Notes under the pieces: generated by a model
The model's input: only the letters and a program-made list of their open reading frames with translations
What the model was told of the DNA's origin: nothing
Databases searched by the model: none
Source: Spirogloea muscicola
Lineage: Eukaryota > Streptophyta > Zygnematophyceae > Spirogloeales > Spirogloeaceae
DNA: 30,525 bases
Direction: 5' to 3'
Assembly (NCBI GenBank): GCA_009602725.1
Contig: WELB01000375.1
Coordinates: 44,498-75,022 of the forward strand
Part shown: positions 1 to 10,354 of the stretch, piece by piece
Numbering within the stretch: the stretch's first letter is position 1
How the letters are laid out: every line of letters begins with the position of its first letter
Made by a program: the position numbers and the translations under genes

Positions 1-660
1 CGGCGGAGGCGGCGGCGGAGGCGCCGCGCGCGGCGCCGTTGGCGGCGCTCGCGGCGCGGATCGCGGGCGGGGGGGGGGGGTTCCCGCCCTAGGACCGCAT
101 TGCTGATCTCGACCTAAAAGCGTCCATCATGTTATGTACTAATGAAGTTATAATTGTCAGTGTCAGGGGACCACACCGTACAGCAAGAAATTGCGGCGCT
201 GACATGCCACAGTATGCGGCTACTAGTGGCCACTGGGTTGCTCAAACCAGTCGACATTTCGGCAGCCCGAATTAATAGACTTCCATGACGAGGAGTTACT
301 GCGGGCGCCCGGAAAGGGCCAACCTTGGGGAGACGGCCGGGCGTGCGGCGCCGTGCGACGCCGAGCGACTCCCTGCGACGAGGTGCGACGAGTGTTGGTG
401 GCGATGTAGACCAATATTAGGGCTTAACCTGGATTCAATGTTTGAATTCAGTTTATCAGTCTGGCTCGTCGCTGGGAGTCGCTCTCGGGCGGGCGTCATT
501 TTCTGCCCGGCCAATATTGCGTCAGCTGACGCAAAGCTGACGCTTCGATACTCCCTCCCTACTTGGAAGAGCTTTTTATCTACTGCCCTATCATACCCCT
601 ACCTTTTTTGGGCTGATCAATTACAGCCATTGCCCTTTACTGGAAGAGTTCTTATGAAGT
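1..660. other. Non-genic GC-rich leader sequence
   Basis: The first 90 bases are almost pure GC with CGG runs and a poly-G tract near 68-80. The rest is mixed sequence with short open frames on both strands that show no domain, no conserved motif and no convincing splice structure. I see no gene here. The poly-G tract is a place where sequence accuracy is doubtful. Confidence 0.5.
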
Positions 661-662
661 AG

Positions 663-876
663 AAAGCGCGGCCAGATTGACTGGTGGCTGTGAGCGGCCA
701 GCCCAAAGGAATGGACAAGGTCTGAGATAAAAGCAAGCGCGGCCAGATTAACTGGTGGCTGGGAGAGGCCAGCCCAAAAGAATGGACACTCCTGAGATAG
801 GAGTGGCTCTCCCGATGGGGGCAAGGGCTGTGAGAATGCAACAGCGCTGCTAAATTGACTGGTGGCTGTGAGAAAA
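663..876 (+). repeat. Cluster of three hairpin-repeat copies
   Basis: Three units lie in a row at about 663-722, 733-793 and 801-876. The first two share GCGGCCAGATT, then ACTGGTGGCTG, a GGCTGG-type arm, GGCCAGCCCAAA and GAATGGACA. The arms are complementary and could fold into a short hairpin. The third begins with GTGGCTCTCCC and GGGGGCAAGGGCTGTGAGAA, which is the 5' half seen in the copies near 23.1 and 23.4 kb. The same family recurs at 1965, 3050, 24285 (reverse) and 24879. Confidence 0.75.
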
Positions 877-879
877 AGA

Positions 880-1800
880 TTTCGTGCATTTGAAACAAAC
901 GAAGGCCAAATGGCCAAGTACAAAGGCAAGCCCATCTGAAGACCTCCATAACCTACAGCAAATTGACCCGCTCAATAACCACGGATAAAGACATAAAGGT
1001 CGCTAATCGATGCCTGAATACTAGATGTCAGATACGACGCCCTTCTGCCACCAACTAGAGCTCGCCTAGCTTTCTCGTGCAAAGCATTGGCCTGAGCACG
1101 CTGCAAACAGGCCGACACTCGTCGTCGCAAGAACGATAGATATGCAGCGGCAAGCCCATCTCAGCCGGAAACTCCTCTGCAGGTCGTGTGTAGCCTAAGT
1201 TGGCAATATTCTGAAGGAGAGTGTGGAAGCGAGGACCCAGACAGCCAAAGATGTCAACTGCCGCTGGCAGGAGCTGAGAAGAAGTCCTTCATACACTCCT
1301 CCGCTGGACTCCTGGTTGCTCCACTCGTGTCCACTCGTCTCTCGCTGGCTCCTCGTTGCCACTGCATTTCATGGGTGTCCGCTCTCTCCCTCTTACAGTC
1401 TCGACATTTGCAGCTCGAGTTGGCTGTCAGACAGCCATTGCACCTGCGAGGCCACTCTTTTCCGACGGCACCCCATGCTCTCCGCTGTGCCGACTCCAGA
1501 GTGCCTCGCTTCTAGCAGCGACTTGGCCCGTGGTACTGCTGGCATTTTTGCCAGTCATGATGCTCCATATGTCCTGCAAACGAGCAAGCCATAGCATAAA
1601 AGACAAGGTGGTGCGAGTTGAGTCGTCAACCCGGCAAGCTCAGGAGACAAGGCCTGATGGTGAGTGGACCCAGAATAGGTGAAGTCATTGGCGAGCTGCT
1701 GTCTGATGCTGCTAATATGACAAGGCGGACAGAGCACCCATGCATGACTTGAGCTTTCCTCCTGTCTACAAATTGCACTTTAGCCGCCCTTCCCCGTGGA
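880..1800. other. Intergenic stretch, no recognised gene
   Basis: Overlapping open frames of 60-123 codons occur on both strands, but none carries a motif, transmembrane pattern or splice-supported extension I can recognise. The composition is mixed. I see no repeat unit of the hairpin family in this part. I treat it as intergenic or decayed sequence. Confidence 0.4.
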
Positions 1801-1954
1801 AGAAAGGCGCGCGGGGCGCATGAAATGAAAAGGGAGGCCAATTCAAGCCAATACACAGTTCAAGCAGAGGCGAGTGCAAACTAAACAAGGCTACATAATA
1901 CAGAGACCTAATCTAAGGTGCCTAAGGTGACATTAGTACCCACGGGAGAGCACA
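1801..1954 (-). mobile_element. 5'-truncated LINE 3' end (154 bp)
   Basis: Read on the minus strand, this segment encodes the last residues VLSRGY and a stop, followed by about 130 bp of 3' UTR. It matches the reverse complement of 20525-20678 over its full 154 bp with one mismatch that I could find (near 1911-1914). Both copies stop at the same 3' base (ending CGCCTTTCT), as expected of independent LINE insertions sharing a 3' terminus. SRGY-stop or SRSY-stop endings also close the LINE C-terminal fragments near 24.7 and 25.04 kb. Confidence 0.8.
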
Positions 1955-1964
1955 CGTTGAAGGA

Positions 1965-2035
1965 AGTGGCTCTCCCAAAGGGTGAAACACGCTTCCAGGA
2001 GAGGGCTGTGGCTGGGAGAGGCCAGCCCAGAAAAG
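1965..2035 (+). repeat. Hairpin-repeat copy
   Basis: It starts with GTGGCTCTCCCAAAGGG and continues to GGCTGGGAGAGGCCAGCCCA followed by AGAGAATGAC. It has both the 5' half and the palindromic core of the family, with a diverged middle. It lies directly beside the LINE 3' end at 1801-1954. Confidence 0.6.
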
Positions 2036-2239
2036 AGAATGACCCGCCGTCCCACTGCTGCCTCCCTCCTCAGACTGAGGCTGCCCCTGGGCTGATGAGG
2101 CAGTAGATCTAGCCTGACTACTCTGCCAAAGTAGTATAAGTCCCCGTTTGCAGTTCCAGCGACGGCTGTTGGCACGGCATGGGAGAAGCTGCAAGCTTGG
2201 CTGCATGGGCAGCTGCTGAGATTCCTAAGAAGAGCCCCA

Positions 2240-2571
2240 GATGACTTCCTTTTTTGAATCAAGCAGCTTGCAGAATCTAGCTCTGACAGGCCAGCAAGTA
2301 GCGCAGCATGAGTGGACATGGCATTAGTGTGTAGTAACGGTAGCCATGGCTCTCGCTTCCCTATATCTCGGTCCATACTCCACCGCACCAACTCGTCTGA
2401 CGATTCCATGTATCGGGCGAGGTGAACTGTAGCTCCCGTGCTCCAGCATACCATGTTGGGGTCAAAGTCCAACCAAGATACCAGAGACTCCAGTACATCT
2501 GTCCAGTGGTGCTGCTCGCCCATTTTGTCTCCAAATGGGAGGAAAATCGGCTGGTATCTCTTAGCTACCAT
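2240..2571 (-). CDS. Protein-like open frame of unknown function
   Basis: The frame has a genuine ATG at 2569-2571. Its first roughly 110 residues are protein-like in composition: balanced acidic, basic and aromatic residues, with stretches such as DVLESLVSWLDFDPN and ARYMESSDELVRWSMDRD. Beyond about 2240 the frame runs into low-complexity and repeat sequence, so the true end or a splice donor should lie near there. I do not recognise the family. It could be one exon of a decayed gene or a transposon-derived fragment. An alternative upstream exon may end near 2640, where a TTTTTTGCAG acceptor-like site occurs on this strand. Confidence 0.25.
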
Positions 2572-2857
2572 GTAGCCCTTCCATTACTGCGACTCGTGCC
2601 TTGCCATCCCACTTTTGGATGGCACACTGCAAAAAAGAACGTCAGAGATGAAAGCGGGAGCAGCTCTTGCAAAGGGGACGAAAGCTGTCAAAAGCCAGCC
2701 CACGAATACATTGAACACTCTTACTCACTTGGTCTGAAAGCGTAGAGAGAGACTTCCGCCGCTGATGGTGCGAGCACGTCTGCGCTTCTGGCACGTGGAG
2801 TAGGGAGCCCGCTGTACGTGATTTTGTACATCATGTCCTGGCTCCTCCCGGCCCTTT

Positions 2858-2905
2858 CAGACCTTGTTCAATCCAGACCTTGTTCAATCCAGACCTTGTT
2901 CAATC
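2858..2905 (+). repeat. 16-bp tandem repeat, three copies
   Basis: The unit CAGACCTTGTTCAATC is repeated three times without change at 2858-2873, 2874-2889 and 2890-2905. Its core, GACCTTGTTCA, is the reverse complement of the tail (TGAACAAGGTC) of the dispersed hairpin repeat, so the array probably arose by slippage in a copy of that family. Confidence 0.9.
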
Positions 2906-3049
2906 CTCTCAAAGCAATTGACAGAAATTTCTTCCAATGGCCGCGAGAAAGGCCTCAGTCCGAAGGAATGAACAAGGTCTTAAGGAACGAGGTCACAGCC
3001 ATTGTCTTACATTCAATAGCTTTTCTTTGTTCTTGTGCATGGAGGGAAG

Positions 3050-3107
3050 AAGCAGGCCAGATTAACTGGTGGCTGGGAGAGGCCAGCCCAAAGGAATGGA
3101 CAAGGTC
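3050..3107 (+). repeat. Hairpin-repeat copy
   Basis: It carries GGCCAGATTAACTGGTGGCT, a GGGAGA loop, then GGCCAGCCCAAAGGAATGGA and CAAGGTC. It is nearly identical to the copies at 733-793 and, in reverse, 24285-24350. The GGCTGG and CCAGCC arms are perfect complements. Confidence 0.75.
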
Positions 3108-3319
3108 AAGGAGGGGGCGTCCCGCTTGAGGTGACCGCCCGCCCGCCAACCAGTCAAGGAGAAGGCGGTTAAGAGGGCCATAACAGGCGGTTATCACATC
3201 CCCCTCGAGGCGGATGGCGGCTCGGGGAGACGGCGCCGACGACGCGGCGAGACGGCGGAGAGCCTGTCCGCCCGCGAGGGGCAGTCAGCGCTGATGGAAA
3301 TACGTTAACGGAGGGGGCG

Positions 3320-3490
3320 CCAACCGCCTGCAGGCAGCCCGGAGAAAGGAGGAGCCGCCGCGGCCGCCATGGCCGCCGCCGCGCCGCCTCCTCCGCCGCA
3401 CATTCTGCGGCGGCGGCGGCGAAGGTCCCGCCAGCGCCGCCGCCGCAGCCGGCGCCGTCTGCGGCGGCGGCGGCTCGACGATAGCCGGCC
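3320..3490. repeat. GCC/CGG low-complexity tract
   Basis: CGG/CCG trinucleotide-like runs on both strands give arginine-, alanine- or proline-rich frames in every register. Several CGGCGG and CCGCCG blocks could pair with each other as hairpins. No gene is supported. The surrounding 3110-3980 stretch also shows no recognised gene apart from the small frame at 3722-3886. Confidence 0.6.
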
Positions 3491-3721
3491 TTCCGACGAC
3501 GGGCTGGCGTTGGCGACTGGGCTCGGCAACGCTGCTGTTCTTCCACGCTGCAGTGCAGCTGAGATAGCTCACGGTAGAAGCACCGCGGCGTCAGCTCGCG
3601 TCAGGAGTCAGCATACAGAGTACCTGCGCTAGCTCGATTGCCAGGACTTTAGGCACTGTCCTTTCTTTCCTTTCTTACCGCCACACCCCATAGGGTCAAA
3701 CGCTGGCCGGCTTCGTTTACG

Positions 3722-3886
3722 ATGCCTGCCTTTGATCTAGTAATTGCTCCTACATCTGCAGCTTTGAATATTTTCGTCATGTCCACGTTGAATAAAGACC
3801 GCAGTGCGTTACATCCATGCACGATCAATGTGGCGATGTGTCTGATTGATGTTTGCAAGTACGACAATGGGATGTTGCAGGGTTGA
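3722..3886 (+). CDS. Small open frame, 54 codons, doubtful
   Basis: An ATG-to-TGA frame of 54 residues begins MPAFDLVIAPTSAALN and has ordinary amino-acid composition. It overlaps an antisense frame of 72 codons (3649-3867) that looks equally plausible, so the strand is undecided. It sits about 100 bp before a TATA box. No family is recognised. It may be a stray exon, a short peptide gene or chance. Confidence 0.18.
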   Translation: MPAFDLVIAPTSAALNIFVMSTLNKDRSALHPCTINVAMCLIDVCKYDNGMLQG

Positions 3887-3990
3887 AAAGAGCTAAGTGG
3901 ATATCCTTCCCTCCGCCGTGAGGAGTGTGGCGTGGTGATAGCCTGACCAGCCCTTTCGCTGTCATCTTCGCGTCAGCAGCTCGTCTCTAT

Positions 3991-3997
3991 TATAAAT
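3991..3997 (+). promoter_or_regulatory. TATA box of the homeobox gene
   Basis: TATAAAT stands in moderately GC-rich sequence about 285 bp before the ATG at 4275 and 215 bp before an upstream ATG at 4211. A start site 25-30 bp downstream would give a 5' leader of about 250 nt. No other TATA-like site is as close to the gene start. Confidence 0.4.
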
Positions 3998-4210
3998 GGG
4001 ATCTGGTAGGTGAAATGCTGTGCGTGCAGTTCGTTGACCACTCTGCCAACACATACCAAGGCTGATTGCAGTGACGATTGTTGTGACTTGCCTAGTAATT
4101 GCTTCTGAGTGACAGTAAACGGCAAGACACAGTAGTCACATGTACTTGTTGATTCTTATATTGTCCCACTACTGTTTTCTTTTTGTGTTAGTTATACGTT
4201 TTGTTTAAGT

Positions 4211-4321
4211 ATGGATTCTCAATCAGAAGAAGTATTTAGGCAGTGGTTTCTTGACAACAGGTACACCTTCAGCCATGAGGCAACAGTTTGTAGCTTCAAT
4301 GAGCACATCATCGTCAGCTGA
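4211..4321 (+). other. Overlapping upstream ORF
   Basis: An ATG at 4211 opens a 36-codon frame beginning MDSQSEEVFRQWFLDN. It ends with TGA at 4319-4321, past the main ATG at 4275 and in a different frame. I tested whether a small intron from the CAG|GTAC site near 4258 could join it to the main frame; the candidate acceptors I examined do not give the needed phase. If transcribed it would act as an overlapping uORF and lower initiation at 4275. Confidence 0.4.
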
Positions 4322-7300
4322 ATTCTGCCCGCAATTATCAAGATCACAATCTGCTACAGTGGCAGGACCTCCAGCTAGTATGCTTGATTGGCCACCTCCA
4401 CTACAGACTTCAGGGCGTACGCGAGCCAAGTCCTTGGCGTCATTGTTAGATTTGTCCATTGCAGGTGCCGACCCATGAAACCTATACAAATTCATGCTGC
4501 AAGCCTGTGTGCTTCGGAGCCGTTCGTAGCTGAAATTGGCTTCGTCAAGCCACTGGACGAACTACAGTCTTTTTTGCTGGCTATCTTATATACATTGGAA
4601 GAGGTTGAGACAATTGAACGTCATTATGGTCGTCAAATTTAGCAGCTGTATCCTGCCTGTTGGGACTAGTGGAACCTGCTGATGCTGCACTTATGCTTCC
4701 ATTGTGGACAGCAGGTAGCATTTGGTCAGCTGGCACCAACGTGCATGCAAAGCAGCGGACAAGACAAGGCTCACGAAGCAGCACTGCGCTTTCGAGACTA
4801 CAGGGCTGGTGGGAAGATTGCTGCTCAAGCTCAAGATATGCTAACGCCGGTGCAAAGATGCTTCCTGAAGCCGCAACCCCAGCACCAGAGCTGCCATCAG
4901 TGGAACTTGGCAGCAAGCTTGAGCCACGCCTTTCAGCAGGTGCTACAGCGACCAGCTCGGTCTGTAGGGACTGCCAAGAAGCCATTTGTACAGGTCATGG
5001 AAGGCTGCCATGTCAAGGAGCTGGGGGCCCAGCCCTTATGAAGCACATTCCTCAGAAGGAGACTACTACACGCGAGCTCGATGTTGTTGCAGATAGCGGT
5101 AGACTTCCGCCTGCATGCCAGGCTCCTGAGAGAGCCAGCCCACCCGTGCCGCAAGATCCACGTGACTCACGACCAGCTGCAGACTTCACTGATACCATCA
5201 ATTGGGAGCAGTTGCCGCCTCTACCCAACAGCTTGACATCTCCAGGCCTCTTCTACAGATATCCAATGCACTCTGATCTTCAGCTGCTTTCCAACCCACC
5301 TATGCTTGGAATAAAGGATCAGCATGAAGTCGAGGATCCCTGGCAGACATTGGAACTCTTGCCTGGAGCTGCAGGCGGCCAAGTGGAGAGCCCTCGAGTG
5401 TGGACCAGTATTGGCCTCAGACAGTGCAGGGAAACTCCTCAGAATGATATGCCAGGCACGAGACTGCAGCCTGAGTTCCTCAAGACGATCAATGAGGGTG
5501 GAGAACTTCCTCCTTCAGGGCAGACAGTAGTGGGGGGGGAAGGACAGGTATACTCCAATAGCCTGGCTTTCAGACTTGGATCGTAGCACGCAGATAACAA
5601 TAGACGACATCATATGTGATCGTTAACACCAGTCCAAGGAACCAGGTGAAGACAATGCATTGACTGTCCAGTCAAGTAGGGCATAATTGCAGGCAGGTGC
5701 CAACTGAAACTCGCTTGTCATTTCCACCAGGCACGGCAGGCAGAGCGCAATTATCAAGCACTTGCAGACTGCAACGAACATCTGGCCCTAAGGCCCGACC
5801 TTGTGCTCGACAATTGCTTCCGCCAACCTGATCTGTGGGGCACCGCGACGTCCCCTTTGACAATACCTTCATCAACAGAGGCATATGCAGGTAGTTCAAC
5901 ATCGGACAACTATATGCAGCACTGCTCAAGTATACATTTTTCCAATCTAGTTGGTATTTCCTCCTTGATTGACTTGTTTGCTGACATGCATACGTTCCAA
6001 AACTGTGCCGTGCTTCTAGGAGGCACTCACACAGTCTTTCAAGATTCTGTAATGCACATGTGCAAGGGGTTAGAAGCGTTGCAGTGCTGACTCACAAACT
6101 GTTTTTGATGTCAAATCAGACATCAACACTACAGATGTTAATATAGTATATAGCAGCTACACCAGAGAAGATGCAGCTACAAGCAGTCCAACAAGAGGCT
6201 CTTTGCAAAGCCTAGTTGAGAGTGCAAGATATCTTTCACCTCATCGACTTGCACACAGACTTGTTTCTGGGCACAGGAGGTTGTCATCTTCACAGCCTCA
6301 GGCTGTTCTTAGAAGCAGAGGTCCTGTGCCAGCCTCCTTACTGAGACAACCTGGATCAGTTACGCTGGCCTCTTACATAGCTCCTCAAGAAACTGCTAAG
6401 GAGGGCTGTGGTATGCTGCACACGGATGCCCAAGCAGCCGGGATCGGGTCATCTGCTGCAACAACCCAAGTGGGCAAAGTGGCTCGAGAGTTCAAAAGAG
6501 ACCGTGGTTTGTCTGCAGAAGCTCTCACGAGGGAGCATGCCATCGTAAGGAAGAAGAAGCAGAGGGAGGCGCAGGGAGGATCACGACTCCTTGGGACATC
6601 AGTCTCCAGGCCCCATGACTTGTTGGCTTCAGCTTCTTATCCTGCAGATGACACAGTTGTCGAGAAGCAGTTGATGGTGGAGCCCCACCACATGCTGGCT
6701 CCAGCTACTAATGAGGCCGTGGATTGGAGGACTTGCTTGGTTGCAGGAGGCAGACAACACATGCTTACAAATCTTGCCGTCCTCCAACACGCTTGTGCAG
6801 GCGCAAAGGTAGCACGTTCTGTGACACATCTCGTCCCACTTGTCAGCTTCACCTGTTGACATGTAGAGATGCATGCATTGTACCATCTTCTTCCTGATCA
6901 CTGTACTATTTCCAAACTGTTTCTTCAAGACCGACTTTCTATGCTTTCTCTGTGACCTCTCAAGCCAAGCCTTGCCCCCACAATAGGTCAGATCACATTG
7001 ACTCGGTGATTGTTACGTAATGCACGATTTGATTGCACTGGATTCGTGCAGCCAGCAGAGAATGCTACCCTGCCTCTTCCTCAACGCTTACTTGAGGAAG
7101 CTGTGAAGCAGTTCGTGACCACTCATCGGTATCCTTCAACAGCAGGGCTACCGAAGCAGCCATCTTGCTCACTGCAAGGGAGAACGTCCTGGGTGCAGAG
7201 TATAGCAGATGTACGTCAACCAGATGCCAGCAAGCCAGCAGTATGCAGAAGCACTCCAGGCCACCTTCATCATCCATCTATGTATCTACTGTTCTGGGAG

Positions 7301-8866
7301 ACTTACAACATCACATATACACATTTTAACATCCTTGTATGCCTCTACAGGCACATCAGGAGCTGATGGGGGAAAGCTTTCATTCTGGCTGGCTGCAGCA
7401 CAAGGCAGTGCTGCAGTCCATCTCAGGCTGTGCCACTGTGCTGCTTGACATGCAAGTACGCAACATGTATGCGGCCTTGAACATGTCTTATGCAGCTGCC
7501 AGTCACAAAGCCATGCATGTATCAAGTTGCTCCCCTGTCTGCAGTACTTTTCACAGAGAGCACATCCTTTGAATATTGGGTGCAAGACTTACAGAAAAGC
7601 TCTTAAATGACAGGTGATGCAGCTGCAAAGAATATACCAAAGACTGCAATTGCAGGTGGTGGAAAGCTTAAAGAAGAGCATCTTGACCGCCAAAGCTGCG
7701 CACTCCAACTTTACAAATCCAGCTTCCTCAAATCTGAAATCCTCATCACCAGGCTCCAGGCAGATATCCAGACCATCCAGCACAAGGCTCACAGAAGTGC
7801 ACATCAAGAAGTTGGTGAAAGTGGCACATTTAGGCCTGTGTGAGGGCAAACAGAAGAATGGGGCAGGGAACCTGAGCCGTGATATGTCCTCAAGAAAGGA
7901 GCTGGGCTTGTCTGGACCCCGGGGCATGCTGCCCATTGCTGCTGCACAATACATGGAGGCATGGCTTATTGAGCACTGGGAATGCCCGTAAGCCTTCTTC
8001 CAATGTATGAGTCAAAACATGGGGTTGCTATCTTAAATGATCTCTATCACCAGCTCTGATGTCCTCAACAAGGTGCATGATGAGTGCAGCAACCCCACCA
8101 AGGAGCAGAAGCTTGTCATTGCGACTGCCTGCAACATCGACAAGAAGCAGGTAATACAGCAGCGAATGCATGTGCTGACAAACATCAAAGAGCACAGGAG
8201 GGCATATGCGAAAGATGGGAAGTGCTTTGACACTGTCTTGGTTTTGAGCAGGTTGAGAATTGGTTCGTCAATGCAAGGGCGAGGAGATGGAAACCCATGG
8301 TGAGCACTGTAGCAATGCTTGCAGAGGTGTGCAAAGCGATGTGTATTGGCTGCCCTTCACTGCTAGTGGAACCGCAACCTTTGCATGTTGCTGTGGTGAT
8401 TCGTATACAGCAGCCATCTTAACAGCTCTGGGCTGCGATCACTGAAGACATACTTTTATGCTGCAGACAGCGGAGTTGTGCAAGGAGCTGCAGAATGAGC
8501 AGCAAGAACCTACTGGTGAGTCGTAGGGTCCCATCACAACAAGATCCCTAAGCTGAGCCGAGTTCGAAGTATATAGCGATGTTCATTGACTCGCAACTTC
8601 AAGAGTGCACTGAAAGGGTGGGCATCAATCAGCATGTTGCGTACTCAGCAAGACACGAGCGAGCTGGTGGAAAGCCGGGTCCACCTAATGGTCCCCAGAG
8701 TTGTTTCAGCTCCATGCAACCCAAAGAGCCGCAGTTGATATTTAGCAATAAGGGCCTCGTCTGCCCGAGGCAGGTGACTACAACCTCAAATCCTGATGAC
8801 CCCAGGGCTACTTCACACGTGACGCTTGCACCAACTAGAAGCACTCCATGTGGGCAGCTGGAGTAA
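4275..8866 (+). CDS. TALE-class homeodomain transcription factor
   Basis: Eleven exons fit with closed phases: 4275-4464, 4646-5547, 5731-5890, 6120-6808, 7052-7210 (or 7240), 7351-7455, 7614-7987, 8090-8150, 8252-8299, 8467-8515 and about 8649-8866, giving about 984 aa. The homeodomain is near residues 838-897 and is split over three exons. Helix 1 includes YMEAWLIEHWEC; the loop CPNPTKEQK aligns with the CPYPS-type three-residue extension that defines TALE proteins; helix 3 is VENWFVNARARRWKPM with the invariant W48, F49, N51 and R53. Position 50 is V where TALE proteins usually have I. Exons 6-7 give an amphipathic, possibly coiled-coil stretch. The long N-terminal part is Ser/Pro/Gln-rich and unrecognised. 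Such proteins bind DNA in the nucleus, usually as KNOX-BELL heterodimers. I see no KNOX domain, so a BELL/GSP1-like role is more likely, but this is inference. The 5' exons are less certain than exons 7-10. Confidence 0.8.
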
Positions 8867-9932
8867 GATCAGCCTCAAGAGTGGCCGAGCAGCGCCCTCG
8901 CTCCTGCGAGTCTAGGTGTTGGATCCAGCATAAATGTCAACGTTCTGCAGTTTGCTAACTTCGTGACCTTGTTTGCATACTAGTCCTTGACATGCAATGA
9001 AGCCATAGCACCATCAGGAATGACAAGAAAAACGTTAGCGTAGTGATGTAGGCAGTGGTGAATGCTTTAGATTCCGCATTGCACGCACTAGCTTGATTGA
9101 CGACAGGCCACACCCTTTGTACAAAGTTGACTGAAGGATGCGACAAAATAACAAAATGTCGGCAAATAGCACTGTCTGACCAGGTTCGTCCTACCAGAAT
9201 GTCAGCAGCTTACGAGCATCAGAGAACAGGCTCGACAAAATCCGCGCCAAGAGGCGCCCAAATATGTACGGTGCCAGCGCACACTAACTGTGCAGCGTGC
9301 GTTGCTCACTGCCGGACCTACAAATCGCAATTAGAGGAGTAACTTGTGCAGCGCCACTTGCCAGGAGCTCTGCTGGCAGCACCTAGTGAGCGACCCCCTA
9401 GATAACCAGCATGCATGCCGGCGGGCAGGCAGCCATGGACGGAGCCATCGACGGAGCAAACAATCACACAGGCCTGGATGCCTGACCTGCACCTGCTGTA
9501 CAAGAAGAGGGGAGTGGCGAGAGTGCACGGCAGCAAAAAGAGGAACGACCTTGCCTCCTACGCCTAGTGGGGACCCAAATGGCACGCACTGCGCTGCCAA
9601 CTGTACAAAAATTCAGTGCCTGCAAGCGGCAATGTGGAGCCGAAATACTGAGAGAAGCTGAGCCGGAGTGAGCTATCGAGGATTAACATGGGGGATGAGG
9701 TCGGCAGTCGCCTCGCCAGCCGCGGCGCAATGTCAGAGTGGCAAGTCGAGCCTGGAGCAGCTTGCACCTTGCGAGCTGTTGCCCCCCTGGCTTGCTGCGC
9801 TGGCTTGGTTTGAAGAGCTTAAGAATCAGAGTGCGCCGCTTGTGATAAGCTGTGCCGTCGTTCTGTGGGGGGGGCGGGGGGGAGGCAAGAGGCTGTACAG
9901 AGCTGCTGCTCATCATCGGCGCTAGCGCTCCG
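8867..9932. other. Intergenic region between homeobox and AP2 genes
   Basis: This is the region between the homeobox stop and the possible last AP2 exon. Open frames near 9331-9661 and 9668-9946 on both strands are cysteine- or proline-rich but carry no domain I recognise and no splice-supported partner. A poly-G run lies at about 9868-9882. I found no TGTAA poly(A) signal within roughly 330 bp of the homeobox stop. No gene is called here. Confidence 0.35.
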
Positions 9933-10214
9933 CTAGTCCTTGGCAAGGTATCGTCCCGTGACCAGCGTGTCCAACTTGTCGGCTTGGAAGGAGCTGAGGT
10001 GCGGTGCGAGAAATTGCTTCTTGAGAATGTCCTGAGCTTGCATGTGGGCGGCCTCGGTGAGCAGTGCCGGAGGCGGCCCGATGCAACTCAATGAATGGGG
10101 GAGGAGGGAAGGGGCAGCGCTTCCACAGAAAGCCTGCGCAGACACAACGTGGGGCAGAGTCGGCCTCAGAGCAGCCTCGGCGCAGCTGCTGCCAGAGGCA
10201 TCCATTGCTCGCGA
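9933..10214 (-). CDS. Possible third exon of the AP2/ERF gene
   Basis: On the minus strand a GGCAG|TCG acceptor at 10215-10217 opens a phase-0 frame of 93 residues ending at TGA/TAG near 9933. Its C-terminal half (ending LDTLVTGRYLAKD) is amphipathic and protein-like. The AP2 gene's exon 2 has a CAG|GTGCAC donor at 10362-10366, three codons before its stop and also in phase 0. Splicing 10363-10215 would extend the AP2 protein to about 604 aa. The alternative is that exon 2 simply ends at 10355 and this frame is chance or another gene. Confidence 0.35.
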   Translation of the reverse strand, partial: SRAMDASGSSCAEAALRPTLPHVVSAQAFCGSAAPSLLPHSLSCIGPPPALLTEAAHMQAQDILKKQFLAPHLSSFQADKLDTLVTGRYLAKD

Positions 10215-10354
10215 CTGCCAACGAAAAGCGTATGAACGTGGCAGCCAGCACCTGACGTAACCACATCCCTCCTAAGCATATGAAAGCGCAACCTAATACC
10301 CCACACCACGCCTATTTACGCAATTAATGCACGGGCCTAACCATCAATAAATGC

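Noticed and set aside
663-876. CRISPR-like array
   Set aside because: The units vary, spacers are irregular, the family is dispersed genome-style in both orientations, and the host is eukaryotic.
1801-1954. Copia LTR fragment matching the copia element near 20.6 kb
   Set aside because: The shared 154 bp contains a LINE stop context (VLSRGY) on the strand opposite to copia and lacks TG...CA ends, so it is LINE 3' sequence.
3369-3632. Arginine-rich plus-strand frame
   Set aside because: It consists of CGG/CGC runs read as arginine, with no motif and equally long frames on the other strand.
5324-5530. Separate small plus-strand gene inside homeobox exon 2
   Set aside because: It is an alternative frame within an exon whose phases fit both neighbours.
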